DNA of 64,000 bases from Bdellovibrio sp. (GTDB lineage: Bacteria > Myxococcota > SpSt-1050): contig DYEF01000070.1 of NCBI GenBank assembly GCA_020725805.1, forward strand, positions 1 to 64,000, in the 5' to 3' direction. The position numbers were made by a program, and so were the translations under genes. The notes beneath the pieces were generated by a model, which was not told the origin of the DNA, searched no databases, and was given only the letters and a program-made list of their open reading frames with translations. This document shows positions 43,660-51,839 of this stretch, piece after piece (position 1 is the stretch's first letter; the number at the start of each line of letters is the position of its first letter).

Positions 43660-44652
43660 ATGAACATTCTGAGAACGTCTGCAAGGTCTCGCTGGAATAA
43701 GGAGCCGGGCTTCTTCGAGGTCTGGTATCTGACATTCAATGATTCAAAAACCGGCGAAGGTTACTGGATAAGATTTACTCTCGTGGTTCCGAAAAACGTA
43801 ATGGAATCACCTTTTCTCAATCTCTGGTTTACTGCCTTCAAGAGAGAAAAAATAATATCGGTTATTTCAGAGAACTATAAAATTTCCGAGTGCGGTTTTT
43901 CGGACGAAAAGATTCAGATAAAGAATTCATACCTGTCATCAGATATCACAGAGGGCGAAGTATCCGACAAAGAACACAGGATAAAATGGCAGCTGAATAT
44001 CGGTGAAGGACCGGAATTACTTCATCTGCCGTCACATATTTATCAGATACCTCTTCTTCATTCCTATCTCGCCTCCCCGAACATCTCCTTCGAGATAAAA
44101 GGGAAGGTCGAAATCGACGGCAATGAGACCGAAATCAGCGGGAAAGGGACGCAGAGCCACATCTGGGGCAGAGAGATGCCGGAGAGATGGATATGGGCAC
44201 ATACCGACAACTTCGAAAATCACAAAGGTTTTTTTGAACTGATATCGGTAGAAAGCCGTTTCGGACCTTTGGGACAGGTCTCATCATCAAGGATACTTCT
44301 GAGATTTGAAGAAGAGGAGTTCTCGTTTCTGACACTCAACAATATTAAATTCAAAGAATGCCCCGTATTTCCGGAATATATATTCTTTGCTACGGGGAAA
44401 AAGTATAAAATAGAAGGCAAGATATATTCGGAGAAGAAAAATTTCATTCAGTATCACTACCCTATGCCCTCAAACAAGGAAGTATTCTGTACCAACACGG
44501 AATGCGGTTCAGTTAACATAGTTGTCTATAAACGTGATTCCCTGTTCAAGCCATTTGTATATTACACGGTTCTGAAGAATACGGGTCTTACACACTTTGA
44601 ATTCGGCAGTTCAAGAAAAATCGAAGAGATTCCGGTCTCGAATCCGCAATAA
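43660..44652 (+). CDS. AttH/CrtC-like lipocalin-fold protein
   Basis: The 330-residue protein has no signal peptide. WNKEPGFFEVWYLTFNDSKTGEGYWIRFTL near the start and GTQSHIWGREMPERWIWAHTDNFE in the middle are the pattern of the AttH-like/hydroxyneurosporene-synthase fold, a tandem lipocalin that binds hydrophobic molecules. Carotenoid hydratases and tocopherol cyclase relatives share this fold, but no carotenoid genes lie nearby, so substrate and reaction remain open. It is probably translated from a leaderless mRNA. It converges on the envelope operon at 44732. Confidence 0.72.
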   Translation: MNILRTSARSRWNKEPGFFEVWYLTFNDSKTGEGYWIRFTLVVPKNVMESPFLNLWFTAFKREKIISVISENYKISECGFSDEKIQIKNSYLSSDITEGEVSDKEHRIKWQLNIGEGPELLHLPSHIYQIPLLHSYLASPNISFEIKGKVEIDGNETEISGKGTQSHIWGREMPERWIWAHTDNFENHKGFFELISVESRFGPLGQVSSSRILLRFEEEEFSFLTLNNIKFKECPVFPEYIFFATGKKYKIEGKIYSEKKNFIQYHYPMPSNKEVFCTNTECGSVNIVVYKRDSLFKPFVYYTVLKNTGLTHFEFGSSRKIEEIPVSNPQ

Positions 44653-44731
44653 AATCACCAGACCTGCCATCCGCCACCAACTGTAAACACATAATAAAAG
44701 TAAGTCTGTTTTGTAGAGACTGATAATTTAC

Positions 44732-45967
44732 CTAACGGACGTTCACCCAGTGGATTACTGTTATAAACTTCTTCTCATCAGAGCAATCGAGAATTTTATT
44801 AATATTGCTCCCGTCTCTTTCAGATATCATAAGGTCGGAACAATTATTTGCACGATCTTCGAGCGTATATGCAATCATACTGCCATCGGGTGAAAAGACA
44901 TATCTTCCTATTATCCTGTTTCCTCCGTCAATTACCGGGACGGCTCCGTTAAGGTCATAAGATGAAGACAGGAATATCTTGTTCTGCCCTTTCTTCTTGA
45001 AGAGTATTTCCTTGCCATCAGGTGAGAGGACGGGGCCATTCGCATCCTCGAGAAGAAGACTGATTTTCCCGTCTGATATGTCAAGAGACATTATATCTAT
45101 AGTTCTGTCGGCAACAATATTCCTGTTGAACAGGATTATTCCGTCATCTCTTACTGCGCCGTAATAATCATTGTATTTCTGGTCAAGCGGGGTCAGATAG
45201 ATTTCTTCATGGGAAAGCAGATTGTGTGTAAGTATTCTGTAAGGGTCGCTCAGGACATAATACTCCGGGTCTGGCCTGAAATTCGCCCGTCTGCACATCA
45301 TAAGCAGTTCATCGGATATAAAATTATGACATTCATCGTTGACTGGACCGAATGATATCTGAACCGGCAGCAAACTATCGCCAAGAAGCCAGGTATTCTG
45401 AATCGCATCATTGATAGTCAGGCCATAATGTTCTTCCTGATACGGGTCATTTGTGGAGAATACCAGAAGATTTCCTGTCTGACTCACCCCAAACGACCAG
45501 ACTCTGTTGGCATACATCCTGACGGCCCTGTAAGTTCCGTCCGGGCTGATCATTTCAACAGAGTCCTTTTTGTTTCCTGTCGCCCAGTTGTTATAGAAAA
45601 TAACAGAACCCTTCTGCGGAAGTTCTGCATTTTCAAATCCGATCTGTTCCGGCGTAAGCTCCTCTGAGCCATCTGTATCGGATAAGACATCAGATATATC
45701 CTGAATATTAAGAATATCTTCCATATCAAATGATGAATCAGTCAGTTCGGCTCCGCCATCGGGAAGACCGGCAGTATCGGTATATCCGCTATCTGTATAA
45801 ATCTCATCGGAATTAATATCAGAAACTACAACAGAATTATCTGCATAAAGAGCGTCGTCAGAAACGGATACGTCGTATCCGGCATCGGAATTATTGACGG
45901 TAGTACCGCTGCAGGCAAAAAGGAAAATCAGTAAAGATGAAATAAGGGACAGGTAAATCCTGAACAA
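44732..45967 (-). CDS. Asp-rich lipoprotein with TolB/PD40-like propeller
   Basis: The 411-residue protein starts at a TTG (45967) after GAGGAGGT. It has a lipobox FLFACS, an Asp-rich linker (residues about 25-105; DILNIQDISDVLSDTDGS) and a beta-propeller with PD40/TolB-like blades: VEMISPDGTYRAVRM, NGPVLSPDGKEILFKK and RYVFSPDGSMIAYTLEDR. Such propellers bind proteins or peptidoglycan-linked partners; the ligand is unknown. It is last of a four-gene envelope operon, ten bases after the previous stop. Confidence 0.82.
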   Translation of the reverse strand: MFRIYLSLISSLLIFLFACSGTTVNNSDAGYDVSVSDDALYADNSVVVSDINSDEIYTDSGYTDTAGLPDGGAELTDSSFDMEDILNIQDISDVLSDTDGSEELTPEQIGFENAELPQKGSVIFYNNWATGNKKDSVEMISPDGTYRAVRMYANRVWSFGVSQTGNLLVFSTNDPYQEEHYGLTINDAIQNTWLLGDSLLPVQISFGPVNDECHNFISDELLMMCRRANFRPDPEYYVLSDPYRILTHNLLSHEEIYLTPLDQKYNDYYGAVRDDGIILFNRNIVADRTIDIMSLDISDGKISLLLEDANGPVLSPDGKEILFKKKGQNKIFLSSSYDLNGAVPVIDGGNRIIGRYVFSPDGSMIAYTLEDRANNCSDLMISERDGSNINKILDCSDEKKFITVIHWVNVR

Positions 45968-45977
45968 AATGACCTCC

Positions 45978-46973
45978 TCACTGTAATTTGATTTTTACTG
46001 TTGAGGCAAGAGATATCCCCTTTGACTCATAAGGGGGGAGTTCATTATAGTAAAGGAATAGATTCTCTCTGAAGATGACTGCCGATGGACTCCTCCCGTA
46101 ATGAAGTACAGGATTATAGACATATCTCTTGAAATTTATTCCGTCAAATGAACCTGCAAGTCCCAAATGGTATGCACCTGTCTCTGCCGCACTCCCGCAG
46201 TAATACATTCTGTAAAGAGGGCGGTTATTGGCAGACTGAACAGTCAGGACTGATGCAGACATTACAGCATACTGGTCAAAGCTATCAGTATTGCCTGTCT
46301 GGGGGGAAAAGACAGGGGTCAGGCTCTCGGTTATCCACGAGAGGGGATTTTCGAGACTTGCCTTTGCAAGGAAAATATAACTTCTCCCGTCCTCATCGGA
46401 TGCTGTATAATACATCCACAGATAATCATCCCTGAATATCACAGAAGGTTCGGATATATTCACAAGTTTCAGATCCGAGTTTGGCACACCTATCAGTTCC
46501 TTATCAGACCTGAAGAAGGTCTGTGAATCACTCGAGGACGCTATCATTATGCGATGTTTATTCTCCTTCGTTACGGAGACAAAGAAGATATTTATCTTCT
46601 CACCGTCATAAATAGCAGAGGGTTCCTTTACAGACTTCTCCTGAAAGTTATCCGGGTCAGGCAGAATAACAGCATTTTCACTCTTGAGCCAGACCAACCC
46701 GTCACCCGATTCCGCCCTTCCGATTGAATAGACACCGTCCTTGTTTACCGCTGTAAAATACATAATCAGTCTGTCTTTTACAACAAGAACCGACGGAGAA
46801 GATATTGCCTGATAATCGAAATCCGACTCTTTATCTCCCGATTTCAGTACCGGATTGTTTACATATGAATACAAAGGGCCTACAGTTATATCCTTAGGTG
46901 CAACCGGAAAGACTGATTCACCTTCACAACCAAAGAGAAAAAGCAAAATCAGAATACCAGAAAATTCTCTCAT
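45978..46973 (-). CDS. Lipoprotein with a five-bladed (GH43/GH32-type) propeller fold
   Basis: The 331-residue protein has a lipoprotein signal (ILILLFLFGC) without an Asp-rich linker. Repeats of the type SSPSVLVVKDRLIMYFTAVN, KEPSAIYDGEKINIFFVSV, SEPSVIFRDDYLWMYYTASD and SPSAVIFRENLFLYYNEL are the blades of the fold seen in GH43, GH32 and GH130 sugar hydrolases. The catalytic acids of those families are not identifiable, so it may be a binding protein. GAGGT lies before the ATG; it follows the FadL-like gene by 11 bases. Confidence 0.8.
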   Translation of the reverse strand: MREFSGILILLFLFGCEGESVFPVAPKDITVGPLYSYVNNPVLKSGDKESDFDYQAISSPSVLVVKDRLIMYFTAVNKDGVYSIGRAESGDGLVWLKSENAVILPDPDNFQEKSVKEPSAIYDGEKINIFFVSVTKENKHRIMIASSSDSQTFFRSDKELIGVPNSDLKLVNISEPSVIFRDDYLWMYYTASDEDGRSYIFLAKASLENPLSWITESLTPVFSPQTGNTDSFDQYAVMSASVLTVQSANNRPLYRMYYCGSAAETGAYHLGLAGSFDGINFKRYVYNPVLHYGRSPSAVIFRENLFLYYNELPPYESKGISLASTVKIKLQ

Positions 46974-46984
46974 ACATACCTCTA

Positions 46985-48238
46985 TTACAAAGAAAATGAA
47001 ATACCCAATCCGCCTTCAATAATATTCCCGCCGATAGAATAATCACCATAAGGGTCAAGCGGGTCTGCCTTGTTGAAACTCCGTCTGGTCAGATAGTGAT
47101 ACTGAAAATACATATTAAAATCCAGTCCGTTACTCAACAGACCCGAAGGGTCATTCAGATGAATACCGCTCCCTATCGCAAATGTATGCCTGTCACTGTC
47201 CAGAATATTTGTATTGTAGATCTGGTCAGGGATAGAGGTCGGGAAATACTGATATCCGGCCCTCAGTTCTATTTTTTCATTGAAAATCCTGTATCCGCCA
47301 CCAACCTTAACCCTCATTACGTCCTTTGCCGAAATCCTTTTAGCTTCGGTATTTTTTACTGACGGGAAGAGCACACTTGGTTCAATATCAATAATTACAT
47401 ACTGCTCCGGCATATCCGAAAAGAACATATATCCTATATCCAGCAGCAATTTCAGATTTTTCACCGGGCGGGATACAAACCCGAGAGTTATCTCAGCCGG
47501 AATAAAGAAACTCTGGCCATCTTCAATAACATTCATATTCAGAAGCTGCATATCAAAATTCGTATCAATCTTGAGATTGAGCTTGTTTTCAAACCGATAT
47601 GAAAGCGCAACCGAGAGAATCTCCGAGAAATCGTATGAACAACCTAAAATCGGTGTATATGTGAATTTCTGGTCCATAATAAAATCACTCTGTGTCGTCT
47701 TCTGGTTGGCGAGGTCAATCGTAACCTTTGCCTTCCCGTAGGAATCTCCGAACACATCAAGAGCCGCACCGACAGCAAATTTTCCGAAAAACCTGTATGA
47801 TAGTGCCGGTTTTATCGAGTATCTGCGAATATTTCTGTAATTTATAAATTGAGGATACTGAGGGTCCTGTGAGTAGAGATACATTATCGATGGCTGAGGA
47901 AATGTGAGGGCAAGTCCGAAATACAGGTCCTTAAGTTTTCCCGAAAAGGGGATAATGAATCCGCCCTCGAATATCGAATAATCTCCCTCTTCGAAGGAGT
48001 TGTTATTTATCCGAAGGTCCTTGTGGCCCAGAACGAATCCGAAACTGATTCTGCTCCTGTCCCCCGATGAAATACGGGAGGGATTCAGAAATATCAGAGA
48101 AGGTTCGTCTTTATCTGCCGAACCTGCCCCGGCATACCCCTGTGAAACCACTCCTGTCCCCGTCAGAAAATCATGACTTGCAAAGGCATTAAGCGAGAGG
48201 AGCAGAAAAACAGTTATAAACGTTATTCTCTTATTCAT
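46985..48238 (-). CDS. FadL/OMPP1-like outer-membrane transporter
   Basis: FadL-family porins take hydrophobic compounds such as fatty acids or aromatics across the outer membrane. The 417-residue protein has a signal peptide (MNKRITFITVFLLLSLNAFA), the family N-terminus TGTGVVSQGYAGAGSADKDEPSLIFLNPS that forms the hatch, and a barrel with strands such as VALSYRFENKLNL and IELRAGYQYFPTS, ending in a Leu. The ATG overlaps the preceding stop (ATGA). The substrate cannot be inferred. Confidence 0.88.
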   Translation of the reverse strand: MNKRITFITVFLLLSLNAFASHDFLTGTGVVSQGYAGAGSADKDEPSLIFLNPSRISSGDRSRISFGFVLGHKDLRINNNSFEEGDYSIFEGGFIIPFSGKLKDLYFGLALTFPQPSIMYLYSQDPQYPQFINYRNIRRYSIKPALSYRFFGKFAVGAALDVFGDSYGKAKVTIDLANQKTTQSDFIMDQKFTYTPILGCSYDFSEILSVALSYRFENKLNLKIDTNFDMQLLNMNVIEDGQSFFIPAEITLGFVSRPVKNLKLLLDIGYMFFSDMPEQYVIIDIEPSVLFPSVKNTEAKRISAKDVMRVKVGGGYRIFNEKIELRAGYQYFPTSIPDQIYNTNILDSDRHTFAIGSGIHLNDPSGLLSNGLDFNMYFQYHYLTRRSFNKADPLDPYGDYSIGGNIIEGGLGISFSL

Positions 48239-50598
48239 AATGTCTCTTCTCCAAGGTCTATCTGTGGTAAAAAATAATACAGGAAGAGAGTGATCTCATT
48301 TACGGCATCGTATCTGAAAAGAATCCTGAAAACATCTATTGTCTCCCTGACAATACCGTACTGGTGAACTGCATCGATCATATCTGCAATTATTGCAATC
48401 CCGTTCTTTTCATTGAACCTCTTTAGGAAATCCAGAAATATATAGTCAGGGTCGTATTTGTGCGAGTTTGCCAGGACATTGAGGGCATCGTTGACCGCCC
48501 CGCAGGAGATGGCATATCCCATAAGATTCATAAGCTCTCCGTTGCTGTCGTACTCCGTAAAATATTTGGAGAGAATGCGAAGCGAAGGCAATGCAAGTCT
48601 GTATAACTCCGTAACCTCCTTAATAAAATCCGGCCTGTAATGCACCGAAGTTGAATCAATATAATCAATGAATGTCGTCCTGTTCCGTGCCCTTGTGAAG
48701 GCCGCACCGAGAAGAGAAAAGAGTTTATAGGCCCTGTAGTCCGGCTTTGTTAAAATATTCTTGATTGCAGGAATTGCCGTTTCAATACTTTCGTCTATAT
48801 CAGGTGTCAGCGAGTTATAATAATAATCGAGGACATTTTTTCTGATATCAATCTGAGGATTCAGTAAATCTGAAAGGGCAGCTACAATATTCTCCGCGGC
48901 AAACTTCTCCTTCTCGTCGAAATTATATTTAAGTTCGAGCAGGTCATTGATTATCCCGGTTATTTCGGCAATCAGAGACGAATTTTTGTCAGGGTAATTA
49001 AAGGCCGTATTCAGGATATCATAGAGAGGATTGAGCTCCTGTCCGTCTGTACCCCACATCATAGCAACGACATCAGCCATTTCCCTGACCCTCGGAACCT
49101 TATCGGGCATATTATTCAGGACATTCAAGAGCCCTACATACAAATTAAAGAAACCCGATTTCCCTATTGCATCGAGAGCTGCAAAACCTTCCACATCCAC
49201 ATCCCGGTTGAAACCCAGCTTCTCATACATCGGGATATCCCCGAGTTTATTGTGCAGAAGACAGTTTATATACGAGGTAAAACCAGCCGCCTGTTCGGGT
49301 GTCCTTTTTGCAAGTTCGAAATGATAGGCAACTGCGGTATTCCCGGGGAAAACCGGTATTTTGGGATATCCCTTATACAGGTCCTCAAAGAGCGGGTCTC
49401 CTTCCTTCAGATGAGAAGCGCATATCGGACCGAGTATCTCTGCCCCGAGCTTCCTTGACTCCTCATCAAGCACAGTCTCCTTCTGATAGGTAGAGTGAAC
49501 CATATGGACCATCTGCATAAAACAGGAGTAATTCTGAGCCCCTACGGGAGAGGACGGAACTCCGTCATCGCAATGCTTTTCAAAGAATACCGATAGCCTT
49601 GGTCCTATACTGTTTATCTCCTCTTTGCCGAGAGAACGCAGAAAATTAATTACCGCTATTCCGCCTTTGCCATCTTCACCAATGATTTTATATAATCTGT
49701 CCAGCAGATTAATCTGAGAAACATTCCCGTCCTTCTCTTTAATATTGATGCCCGAAATAGCAAAATTCTTTACAATTTTTCTGAGCGCCTCTATATGACG
49801 CCTGTCGATTTTCCCTGCCACCTCTCCGACTTTGTTCAATATTCTCTTTGCCCTCTCCTCGTCCTCTCCTATCCTCTTAAGTTCTACACCCAAAAGGGCA
49901 ATCAGATTCTTTACAGAATCGAGTCTTAAGAGATCAACCGTGTTGATGACCATCCCCTCTACTGCATCCTTTTCAAGGATATAGGTAAGCGCAATATTGA
50001 GCGGCACTGTTGCAGGTACCTTTTTTACAGAACCTTCGTGCTTTATATTGACCTTCTCTATAGTTGCACCTTCAATAATCCCTATAGCCTCCTGAATATA
50101 TCCCTCTTCGAGCAGGAAGGACACGGCATCATAAAAATCCGTCAGAAGAGGTGAATCATATGCAACCTTAATAAGAGGTATCAGCCCGTTGTGAACAGCC
50201 CCGTTCCGGTTGAGAATATGTAATGTATCCAGACTTCTTATTATGTCCGGATAATCCAGAAGTTTTGCAAGAGGACCATCTGATTTCAGAAATTCCCTGA
50301 GAGACGGATCTATCAGCACTTCCCTCAGAATCTTTTTTAGATTCGAACCGCCTACACTCTTGATCGCGATATCGAGCGAATCTACCAGTTCCCTGAGCTG
50401 ATTGGTCTTCATAAGAATACGCATTGCTTCGGCAAGACCGGTCATCTGAGATGAGTCGGAGAGAGCAATGAAATGTCCGAGCAGGCTCAGGTACTTCGGG
50501 TTCTGTGGTTTTTCGGTATATTCTTCGGGTTTATCACCGATTGCAGTGCAACTCAAAATCAGTGTCAGAAATAATATTCTGATGATGTTTTTTTTCAT
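48235..50598 (-). CDS. Large helical-repeat lipoprotein of unknown function
   Basis: The 787-residue protein has a lipoprotein signal ending LTLILSC (Cys17). The rest is almost wholly helical, with repeated short patterns like LSLLGHFIALSDSSQMTGLAEAM, ALPSLRILSKYFTEYDSNGELMNLMG, in a way that suggests an alpha-solenoid. I do not recognise a family. It is first in the envelope operon, so it may be a periplasmic scaffold for the FadL-like porin and the two propeller lipoproteins. A promoter predicts a leader of about seven bases, with no Shine-Dalgarno. Confidence 0.78.
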   Translation of the reverse strand: MKKNIIRILFLTLILSCTAIGDKPEEYTEKPQNPKYLSLLGHFIALSDSSQMTGLAEAMRILMKTNQLRELVDSLDIAIKSVGGSNLKKILREVLIDPSLREFLKSDGPLAKLLDYPDIIRSLDTLHILNRNGAVHNGLIPLIKVAYDSPLLTDFYDAVSFLLEEGYIQEAIGIIEGATIEKVNIKHEGSVKKVPATVPLNIALTYILEKDAVEGMVINTVDLLRLDSVKNLIALLGVELKRIGEDEERAKRILNKVGEVAGKIDRRHIEALRKIVKNFAISGINIKEKDGNVSQINLLDRLYKIIGEDGKGGIAVINFLRSLGKEEINSIGPRLSVFFEKHCDDGVPSSPVGAQNYSCFMQMVHMVHSTYQKETVLDEESRKLGAEILGPICASHLKEGDPLFEDLYKGYPKIPVFPGNTAVAYHFELAKRTPEQAAGFTSYINCLLHNKLGDIPMYEKLGFNRDVDVEGFAALDAIGKSGFFNLYVGLLNVLNNMPDKVPRVREMADVVAMMWGTDGQELNPLYDILNTAFNYPDKNSSLIAEITGIINDLLELKYNFDEKEKFAAENIVAALSDLLNPQIDIRKNVLDYYYNSLTPDIDESIETAIPAIKNILTKPDYRAYKLFSLLGAAFTRARNRTTFIDYIDSTSVHYRPDFIKEVTELYRLALPSLRILSKYFTEYDSNGELMNLMGYAISCGAVNDALNVLANSHKYDPDYIFLDFLKRFNEKNGIAIIADMIDAVHQYGIVRETIDVFRILFRYDAVNEITLFLYYFLPQIDLGEETL

Positions 50599-50611
50599 AA
50601 AGCCGGAAGTA

Positions 50612-50640
50612 ATAATACATCAATCAGATAAGGTTTTCAA
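50612..50640 (-). promoter_or_regulatory. Promoter of the four-gene envelope operon
   Basis: TTGAAA (50635-50640, minus strand), 17 bases, TATTAT (50612-50617). The predicted start is about seven bases before the ATG. Confidence 0.55.
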
Positions 50641-50749
50641 TAACTAATACTTAAGAATTAAAGTGCAGGGTAAATTTCGGGTCTGTCCGTATTTGTCTTG
50701 GGGCAGGTTCTTCAAAACCGCCTGTTATGCCAAAAACTTTTATGGTCTG

Positions 50750-51670
50750 CTAAAAAGTGGCTGAAATATATAAACAGTTTCCATCAAAACCGGCAGAGAC
50801 TTTATTGTTCTCCCTGCTGACCTCTTTGCCTCCCAGCAGCAGATAGAGAATTCCGCCTGTTATTAGTGCCCCGCCGGCGATATAGGATATCACCGCATTG
50901 CGGTTATTGTCTTCACGTTCCTGATTATATTTTTCGGCTGTATCCGCCGTGCTTTTCTTATACTTATCATCGGCGTCGATAGCAGATTTTGTGAAATATC
51001 CACCCACAGCCAGACCTACAACGCCGGTCCCCAGAAGGGAATATCCGACCCAGTTAATACCTTGGCCGGTCCTGACTTCTGTCTCCTTTTTCACAGCTGG
51101 CTCCGGTGCAGCCGTCTTGGGAGTCTTTTCTGCCTTACTCACTTCGTCCTTCAAAACAGCAGGTTTGGTATTAATATCAAACAATTTCAATACTATACCT
51201 TTTGTCCCTTTGATGAGTTCATTTTCATCCTTCTTTATCAGCTCGGTTACTCTCTTTTCCACAACAGCCTTCATAACATTTATCAGTTTGAGATTAACAA
51301 GATAATTGTCTCCCATCGTACCGATTGAACCAATAACATAATATTCAGCTCCCATTGCACCGGCTATCTGTGCCATACAACTGGAATCCGTACAGTTCTT
51401 GAGCTGCTTATTGGTCTCCCAGAAGAGCATCTTGTCGAGATCGTTCTGGCCTATGACATTATACCTGTCGATATTGGCTATCTCTGTCAGAATAAACTCG
51501 GTCAGAAGATTTGCCGAACCCGGTTCAACTCCCTTTTCCGGTGATATATTGAAAACAATCAGAGTCGGTCTGTCCTCCTTTTTATCTTTCTCATTCTTTG
51601 CCGCACCTGTCTGGGCAAAGGCGTAAGATACGAGGAACATTAAAAGGATTACATATATCTTTCCTGTCAT
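50750..51670 (-). CDS. Exported CsgG/FlgO-like protein with a two-helix membrane module
   Basis: The 306-residue protein has a signal peptide (ILLMFLVSYAFAQTG) and a domain (about 33-165) with RPTLIVFNISPEKGVEP, NVIGQNDLDKML and CTDSSCMAQIAGAMGAEYYVIGSI that matches the fold of CsgG/LpoB/FlgO proteins, which assemble rings or activate envelope enzymes. A Lys/Ala/Pro linker leads to two membrane helices (NWVGYSLLGTGVVGLAVGGYF and AVISYIAGGALITGGILYLLL) around a DADDKYKKS loop. AGGAGG precedes the ATG. It is read divergently from the kinase operon. Confidence 0.8.
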   Translation of the reverse strand: MTGKIYVILLMFLVSYAFAQTGAAKNEKDKKEDRPTLIVFNISPEKGVEPGSANLLTEFILTEIANIDRYNVIGQNDLDKMLFWETNKQLKNCTDSSCMAQIAGAMGAEYYVIGSIGTMGDNYLVNLKLINVMKAVVEKRVTELIKKDENELIKGTKGIVLKLFDINTKPAVLKDEVSKAEKTPKTAAPEPAVKKETEVRTGQGINWVGYSLLGTGVVGLAVGGYFTKSAIDADDKYKKSTADTAEKYNQEREDNNRNAVISYIAGGALITGGILYLLLGGKEVSRENNKVSAGFDGNCLYISATF

Positions 51671-51782
51671 TGATTCCTCCTGTCCGCTGTATTTTAAGTA
51701 CTATTCTACACATAATAAGTCAAATATTTTATTGTTATGCCACAACTTAACCGACACCAAGGATATTTGGCGTATTAAAGAT

Positions 51783-51811
51783 TTGACTTTAAATAGTTAA
51801 ACGAATAAGGT
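51783..51811 (+). promoter_or_regulatory. Promoter of the kinase - sigma54 activator operon
   Basis: TTGACT (51783-51788), 17 bases, TAAGGT (51806-51811). Two TGTCA direct repeats (51813-51817 and 51822-51826) lie just downstream, nine bases apart, and could be a protein site. No strong ribosome site precedes the ATG at 51840. Confidence 0.45.
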
Positions 51812-51839
51812 ATGTCACAATTGTCATAGTGGTTGGATT

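Noticed and set aside
50702-50722. Terminator between the CsgG-like gene and the envelope operon
   Set aside because: GGCAGGTT/AACCGCC can form a bulged stem but no run of T follows on either strand.
51813-51826. Palindromic operator before the kinase operon
   Set aside because: The TGTCA elements are direct, not inverted, and only five bases each, so I note them but do not claim a site.
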